A stretch of DNA of 64,000 bases, from the NCBI GenBank assembly GCA_016617855.1, contig JAECUM010017563.1:1-64000 (forward strand). Reading direction: 5' to 3'. Below are positions 57,681 through 64,000 of the stretch, one piece after another (positions within the stretch are counted from its first letter, which is position 1; every line of letters begins with the position of its first letter). The notes under the pieces were generated by a model. It saw only the letters and a list, made by a program, of their open reading frames with translations. It was not told where the DNA came from and did not search any database. Source of the DNA: Megalonaias nervosa. Lineage: Eukaryota; Mollusca; Bivalvia; Unionida; Unionidae. The position numbers and the translations under genes were made by a program.

Positions 57681-58749
57681 GAAGTCATAAATGCTAAGGA
57701 TACAGCAGAGCAATGCCAGATATCTGAATTGTCTTTTTTAACATTAAATTTTTTTTGTCAGTATCATCAGTGAGAAGTAGTAAGTTGTCAAGTTGTCACC
57801 TGTCCTTGACTTGTCAGCCTGAATTTATTTTTGATGCTATAGAGGAATTGATCATGTCTTTGTATAACTTGATGAGATTTATTTATGGGGTGCCATTTTA
57901 ATCACTTTTTTTTCCATGCTGTTGGACGTGTCTGATATTAACAATACACACACCTGGAATACAAGTTCACACATCAGCTAGCTTGTAATGCTGCAGGTGT
58001 GCCAATAATTTATACACAGGTATGTACATCTACATTTACCTTGCTTAGGACACTGAAGTTAAATTCCAAAATTTGATCTTTTGATCTTGATGACCTTATC
58101 AGCTGGAAGGTCTACATTTCATGTAACACATATGAATGAGGAATTTTTCAAATTGTTACAATTTAACGAATGTGGTAAACCTTTGCTTCAAAATTTTTAA
58201 GAAATAGATATTTTTTTTTAAAAGCACGGTAAATGTAAACATGAATATTTTAGAGGTGTTAAATTTACAGGACCTTATCAGCATCATGCAGTATATTTAG
58301 GGAGCTGTGCGCATAATTTGGATCATCCTAATAGTGGCATTGAAGTCTGACCAAAACTTGACTTGTATCCACAAAAATACCACCAAAAAACCAGGACAAA
58401 AATTAATGTACATAAATTTAATTTTTGCTGCAAGAAAACTTTACCTTTTTGACATCCACAAGAAACTTAAATCTTTTTTAAAAGATTTCAATACTTTTAG
58501 ATATGGATACAAAAAATATAGAATCAACTTTTCTTTTTTTCAATTTTATGCTGGCTAGCTAAAGTGTATAACAGATTGAAGTGGCAGATTTCTTGAAGTA
58601 ATGTCATTTGAGTGTATTTGCATAGAAAATTTGAGCAGTAACAATTCTCTTTTTCAAGCTAAGAAGCATTATGTGTAATTCTCATTTTTAATTCAAGGTA
58701 AGAAGGCATATACAATACTTTGGAAGAAAATTTTAAAAAAAAAGAAGTT
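57681..58749. other. No gene recognised
   Basis: An open frame at 58307-58558 is AT-rich and Lys/Ile/Phe-heavy, likely chance. Confidence 0.45.
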
Positions 58750-58815
58750 CTCAGTGGGATTTGAACATGGTTATTTTTTTGCGAACAGTTTGCATGCTAC
58801 CACGGCATCAATTGT
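58750..58815 (-). repeat. tRNA-like relic
   Basis: Minus strand: GATGCCGTGGTAGCATGCAA (A-box-like) and GTTCAAATCCCACTGAGA (B box and T arm). Pairing is incomplete, so a relic or SINE head. Confidence 0.45.
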
Positions 58816-59386
58816 TTGACATGTTAATAAAATACTTTGGTTCTGATGTTAACATTTTCTATTGAAAAAAGTTCTTGTCTGATAAAATGAAACTGATAAT
58901 TCTCCAGTGAAATATCATTATTTATCATGGAAGATCCAATAATCCACTGACTAGCATAAAATAAACAGTTGTGTTTAACGTAGAAAAGTTATAAATGTTT
59001 TTGAATATACTCCTGTGATAATGATAAGATAGGAATTTGGGTTATTATGAGTGCCCAGATCTTTTCGAATGGCTTGTATTATGTGTTTATCATGACATGT
59101 GTCTGACATGGACAGGTTAAAAGAGAAAGGATGAATTGGTTTGACTATATGATTATTGAATAATTATACTTCAGAACTACAGCTCATAACATTGCAACAA
59201 TAATCTTCATTTTTTTCATCTGTTCTGGTGCCATTATAAAATTTGTTTTGTCATTGTCTTTTTTGAATTATTTTAATCTATTGATATTTCTTAGGGGGGC
59301 AAAGGACTGATAAGTTCCATTTATGGCTGAAAAATTGTACTAATGAATGTTTGAAATGCCTGGGTAGTTACACAAGAATGTACAAT
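58816..59386. other. No gene recognised
   Basis: No supported feature. Confidence 0.45.
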
Positions 59387-59591
59387 ATATTCTCACCTGT
59401 AAGTTATATTCAACTGCAAACTGCTCAGAACCAGATCTGCCGTTGCATAATGCACGGGCAGATCTGGGTCTGTGCAGTTTTTTAGGAGTAGTCAGTAGAA
59501 CAAAACAGCATAGACCCTGATCTGCAGGTGCATTATGCTGTGGCAGATCAGGATCTTTCTTTGTAGTTTGCCTCAACTTATAAGCGAGTAT
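59387..59591. mobile_element. Double-hairpin MITE, copy 2
   Basis: Same layout as 56866-57068: AACTGCTCAGAACCAGATCT pairs with AGATCTGGGTCTGTGCAGTT, and ACCCTGATCTGCAGGTGCAT pairs toward GGCAGATCAGGATC. Its right end reads CTTATAAGCGAGTAT. Both hairpin loops include the small palindrome GCATAATGC or ATTATGC. Confidence 0.75.
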
Positions 59592-60549
59592 GTACTGTAA
59601 AAAGGCTAGATCTTGTATAAATAAAGTAAGACTGGTTATGTGAAAGGTTTTGCAGATTTACATTTCACCAAAGGGTATAATCCCTTTTTATTTTGATTCA
59701 GTTTGATTAAACACAACCTTTCTAACTGGTGTTTACAGAGATGTCAACAGACTAAAAGGACATCTTAGGAAACAATACAGGATGAAAGATTGGCTGTTTG
59801 TATGTTGATTTAAAACCAAAATGCTGGCCTCGGTTATTGTAAAGTAATGCTAACAGTTTTTCTTTCTATACAAAAAGTTTACTCATTAGTTGATGTAAGA
59901 ATTAGTCAGACTATTCACACATTTGAAAAACATAATCATTCTGAATTAATTATTAATGCTTGTGACTTATTACTAAACTGATGAATACTCCTACAAAACA
60001 CATGATGTAATTGCAAAATATTCACCGCATTATTTAAATACTGTTACACCTAGTTACTTACTGTAATTATGATGGTACCAGGTATGTTACATAATTTTGT
60101 ACAGCCCTCAAATCCCCTTTGCTTTAATAGGCATGTAGTGTTTGAATTTACTTGGAATTTGTGTGTACATACTCAGTCCAAATTCTTATTGAGGTGGATG
60201 CATTACTATGAGCACATTACCAGTAGTTTTTAAAGTAGATGGCTGTGTTCAACATTTTATGTGCTTCAGGTTTAATTTCATTTGCCCTGAAAATATTATT
60301 CTGATAGTCATTCCTGAGACGGAAAGTCTTTCTATATCATCCTAACCCTTGCCTTGGCACGAACGAAACAAACTGCAAAAAAGTCCACAGAATTTTAATA
60401 CAGGAATGAAACTACAAGTTTGGTAACTTTGTGCAAATATGCAGTATCTAAAGATAAAATTACACAATAATGTAAAGCATATATATAAAGTAACCAGAAC
60501 AAGAAAAATGTGAACTGTGCTCACATGCTGCACAAGAAATATAAAAAAT
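59592..60549. other. No gene recognised
   Basis: No supported feature. Confidence 0.45.
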
Positions 60550-61920
60550 GGCGGCAAACAATGAATTGACAGAGTTGGAGAAATATTTTAGGACCAGAAG
60601 AAAAGAGAGACGGAGAAAGGATCCTTTCTAGAATGTGCCTACAAGGAAGGCACACAGGAAATCGACATGACGGGAATTAGGAATACCTTTGGAAAGAAGA
60701 CCATGTCTGGTAGCAGTTATGATTAGGTTACAAATTATAAACAAGGATTTTGTTAGTCTGACTGAATCACTTAACAGGAAAGGTTTCAAAAGGTATATAC
60801 TAACACCCAAAGGAAATAAGCCAATTCTACCATCAGGAGAAATAAACATTGGAGGGGAAAAAGCATTGATCAAAAACCACCACCAATGTTAAGGAAAATA
60901 AAGAAAAAAACTGCAGAACTGTACTTATCAGAACATACAATTAGAAATACCTCTACCAGCAACATGGAGAGATTTAAAAGGAAATTTAATATCAAAGTGA
61001 CAAATGCGCGAATGTACACTCACCCACTAAGTCCAGTTCTAAATGGGATAAGGATACTGGAAATAGAGAAAACAGCCTTCTTTTTACATGGGTTTTTAAA
61101 ATAAAGGATGCATCCATCACAGGAAGTGTAATAAATGGGGAAATACTGGCAATTCCCTACACAAGTGCCCAGAGATCCAAGAGGAGAGTAAACAGCAAGT
61201 TTATGTCCCAGAAATGACAATCTTTTGAAACACAAAGCAGCAAGAACAGGATAAAAAGAAACAACAGATAGTGCAGAATACCCAACAGGGACAAAAGCAA
61301 CAAGAAGAAGATAAACAGAAACAACAGACAGTACAGAATACCCAGCAGAGACAAAAGCAACAAGAACAGCAGAATATGCAGAAACAAAAACAAAAGGAAA
61401 TGACAAATTGTCCTAACCAAAAGGAACAACACCAGCAGCAACAAGAGCAACAAAATACCAAACAGGAACAACAGAAACAAAAGCAATAGGATATGCAGAA
61501 ACAAAAACATCAACAGCAGCAACAAGAACAGTGCAAGGATCAAAATCAGCAACAGAGTGCAGATAGAACAACAACAATGACAACAATAGATAAGAAACAA
61601 GAACTATTTGCAGGATGGAATAAGGAGGAACAAAAAAAGGAAAAGACCAAAAATGAGAGCTAGAAGAATGAAGGAAGTGAAAGAAAAGACATACTACCAA
61701 CTGAATTTTGATGAAGAGCTGGAAGAGAAGATCTTGAATGAACTCTACATGTCTTAAATATAATATAATATAATATAATTTAAGAAAAAGGAAATAAAGA
61801 AATAAACAGTACAAATATAGCAGCAACACATAACATAAAGCCTTTGGGCAACTATACCAATAGGGCAGGTGGGCCTCCCTAAACTGGTCTGAAAAGATCA
61901 AACAAGGGAGATAACCCCCC
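60550..61920 (+). mobile_element. Half-LINE (ORF1-only) element, copy 2, 5'-truncated
   Basis: Begins within ORF1 (equivalent to about 34420 of copy 1), so it is 5'-truncated in the way LINE-type insertions usually are. It ends with the shared 3' block TAGGGCAGGTGGGCCTCCCT and CAAACAAGGGAGATAACCCC. No ORF2 and no structured module. The short AT-rich run at 61757-61780 sits where copy 1 carries its large (TA)n tracts. Confidence 0.65.
60570..61757 (+). pseudogene. ORF1/gag-like protein, decayed copy
   Basis: Segments in the order of copy 1: GSFLECAYKEGTQEIDM near 60620, SLNRKGFKRYILTPKGNKPI (about 60760-60825), ELYLSEHTIRNTSTSNMERF (60912-60970), FFLHGFLK near 61085, a degenerate zinc knuckle at about 61115-61165 (first Cys pair changed to C..W, His to Asn), and a 450-base Gln/Lys-rich tail with QQ-rich repeats (about 61230-61600) ending at a TAA near 61757. 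Several stops and frameshifts. The Gln tract is longer and purer than in copy 1. Confidence 0.6.
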
Positions 61921-62369
61921 AAATGAAAGTATTAAATTCTGCACTGTGGAAAATCTGTATGTCCAAAAAGTTTTAGGTGACAAATTGCAGAAGGTAAGAG
62001 ATTTATATCCTGTTTTCAGAGTTATGTTTGTGAGCCCTCTTGAATGGCCAATTTGATCCTTTCATCTGTCATTAATTATTGGTGGGGACAAAACAAGATC
62101 ATATATTTAGAGAGTGGAATGTCCTTGAGCATTACTCAGAAATTTGGAGAATTCTGAGTGATCCATGGTCAAGATTAGGAAGGTCAGAGGTAAAGAAGGT
62201 CAATGGCCGGTGCATCGGTTTTTGAAGACAAATTATTTTGATCTTTTTCCCCCAACTCTTTATGTTCTTCACCAGGAAATATCTGTGAAATGAAATAATT
62301 ATTCCTTGTTACATTCCTGCATTAAGGGGGATTTTTTTAATGTTGCTGTCCATCTGCTACCAATCGCAT
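61921..62369. other. No gene recognised
   Basis: No supported feature. Confidence 0.45.
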
Positions 62370-62580
62370 GGGGGCCTCAGTTGGCCAAGTGATCTAAAGC
62401 ACTCACCTTTACCAATCACTGCTATCTCATATCTGTCCATGTGGGTTTGAGTCTTGGGCTTGGCCAACGTGGGTATGCAAGACAGCTTACCAGTAGCTTC
62501 TCATAGATTGGTGGTTCTTACTGGGATTTTACTGGCCATCATGTATAGCCTCAGAGGTGCTGAAAAATGGCATAGTTACC
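62370..62580 (+). repeat. SINE family A, copy 5 (diverged)
   Basis: Head GTTGGCCAAGTGATCTAAAG with B-box-like GGGTTTGAGTC, then CCAGTAGCTTCTCATAGATT and tail GTGCTGAAAAATGGCAT. Part of the body before the tail is missing. Confidence 0.8.
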
Positions 62581-62607
62581 AGACTGTGGATGGCTTGCAT
62601 GTGCGCA

Positions 62608-62960
62608 ATGAAGAACCCTACTGATTTTGGGGTCAAAAGGTTAGAAGTATTGTGACTGAAAGAATAAAAATGGTTTCTGCACAATGACATTAGTTCTGCA
62701 ACATATAGCTTGACCAAACTTTGTTGATGATTGGTACTTGGGGGTATAGAAAAAGTCTTTTGATTGTGAAGTTAAAAGTCAAAGGTCAAGGTCAGTATGG
62801 CTGAAAGAAAAATTGTTCTGTGCAATAATTTGAGTTCTCTGCCATCTTCAGTTACCAAACCTTGTAGATAACTTGTAGTTGGTGTAAGGAAGAAGATTAC
62901 TGATTTTGGGGTCAAAAGATCAAAGGTCAGGGTCAGTATGGCTGAAAAAAGGATTTCTTT
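62608..62960. repeat. Degenerate ~143-bp repeat with AGGTCA half-sites
   Basis: TACTGATTTTGGGGTCAAAA recurs near 62620 and 62897, and a related unit lies near 62755. The block TCAAAGGTCAAGGTCAGTAT follows at 62778, with a variant at 62921. This is a repeat type common in mollusc DNA; the AGGTCA words match nuclear-receptor half-sites. Confidence 0.6.
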
Positions 62961-64000
62961 TCAGATATTTCAGTTACCTGCCTAGAAGAATGTTAAACAT
63001 GAGGCAAGGATTAAATGTGTACATCACATGACTCATTAGGTTTTGTTTCCTCCTCGGATTTAGAATTTATGTTATCAGTGTGAACATTACCAATCACTTT
63101 AAAGTTAGCATAAGATATGCAACCAGAAGCTCTTAAATAATTTCTCAGATTTGTTCAGTATTTTATGGAAGTTACTAATGAAAGTTCTGGTCCTTGTTAA
63201 GTTAGAATTTGAAAATATGGGTTAAACATTCTTTCACCAGTTAATCCTTGAGGACAGGTCAAAACTGCATTTGAATAATAGTTCATCCATTACAAAAAAG
63301 ATTTGGTAATATTAGTTTGTTAACACCAACACCCCTTGTAATTTGCATCAACCTGTACATAAATTTGACATAAAACTTGATCATAGATGGAGTCATTTGT
63401 GTAATTATATATTTATCATATCGAGAACCAAATCATTTTGATCTGATCTACTTCATAGCTGAAGACAAAAGACAGAAACCATGTATCACCATAATCTTGC
63501 ACCAGATACAATAATATGTACTAAGATATCACATCCCAGTAAAGTTATGCTTGAAGGGGGCAGTTAAGGAAATTATTTCTTGAGAATGTTGTAATGAGAT
63601 ACTGAACAAAAGACAATAGTAATGGTAGTAGTAGTAGAAATAATAATAATAATGCTATTTGATGTAAAGAGTAAAGGAATATTTGCTTGGCTGAATATTG
63701 TCACAAGAATTGGGTATGGGTGAAAAATGTTACCTTACTGGAATTTTGTTACCGGTATTTTCCACCCTCCTCTTCTTTATGTTCTTCATTTCAACATCAC
63801 TCGACTCTTCTTACACAAGGGACTGACCATTAAAATAGCTAATTTTTAACCCTCCAATTAGCTGACCAAAAATATTATCTTGAGATAAAAGAAAAAATGT
63901 CCAGCTTGGAAAGAAAATTCCCCCACCCCACCCCTTCATGGGTCAGACCCTACATGGATAATGCCAAACCACTAGGACAAAGTACTTAATATTCTTATCA
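62961..64000. other. No gene recognised
   Basis: T-rich sequence with a short (TAG)n/(AAT)n tract near 63627-63652; nothing else supported. Confidence 0.45.

Overview
The window looks like nuclear DNA from an invertebrate, most likely a mollusc. It is AT-rich, full of (AT)n, (GT)n, (GA)n and (CATA)n microsatellites, and carries several copies of tRNA-derived SINEs with the 3' body type I associate with mollusc genomes. No prokaryote-style operons, rRNA genes or intact host genes were found. Nearly all recognisable coding sequence is decayed mobile-element protein. The species assignment is inference.

Left part (1-15 kb). Positions 1-4743 hold a degenerate LTR retrotransposon. Its reverse transcriptase is Ty3/Gypsy-like, but the integrase lies upstream of it, the order known from the Gmr1 group. 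Positions 5785-10251 (minus) hold a broken copy of a ~1500-codon ORF whose C-terminal third resembles a FEN1/XPG-type nuclease. Positions 12989-13166 are a small hAT-like MITE. Positions 13683-14615 are a deleted MULE with a perfect 9-bp target duplication and a transposase C-terminus.

Middle (15-46 kb). Microsatellites and two SINE families are interspersed with non-LTR retrotransposon fragments (20.6-21.1 kb, 39.3-40.8 kb minus, about 42.4 kb) and a Gypsy RNase H fragment (24.95-25.8 kb minus). A 1.3-kb repeat is present twice in opposite orientation at very high identity (22.7-24.0 and 27.7-29.0 kb). Positions 30.9-34.15 kb are the most unusual part. A TATA box, three short ORFs and a histone-like 6-bp/4-nt stem-loop are followed by two direct copies of a ~670-bp module. 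The module is built from eight successive hairpins whose stems differ between copies mainly by compensating or G-U changes, which points to a conserved RNA fold. The second module leads straight into the ORF1-like reading frame of a 'half-LINE' at 34.1-36.1 kb. A second, 5'-truncated copy of that element lies at 60.55-61.92 kb.

Right part (46-64 kb). This part is T-rich and nearly free of coding sequence. It holds two long minisatellites (47 bp x 13; about 32 bp x 13), SINEs, tRNA-like relics, two copies of a 200-bp double-hairpin MITE, and degenerate mollusc-type repeats with AGGTCA half-sites. It could be intronic or intergenic; no exon was demonstrated.

No functional pathway links the genes. 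The window is a mosaic of mobile-element generations. Coordinates of degenerate features are approximate to about 10-30 bases, and all were read by eye.
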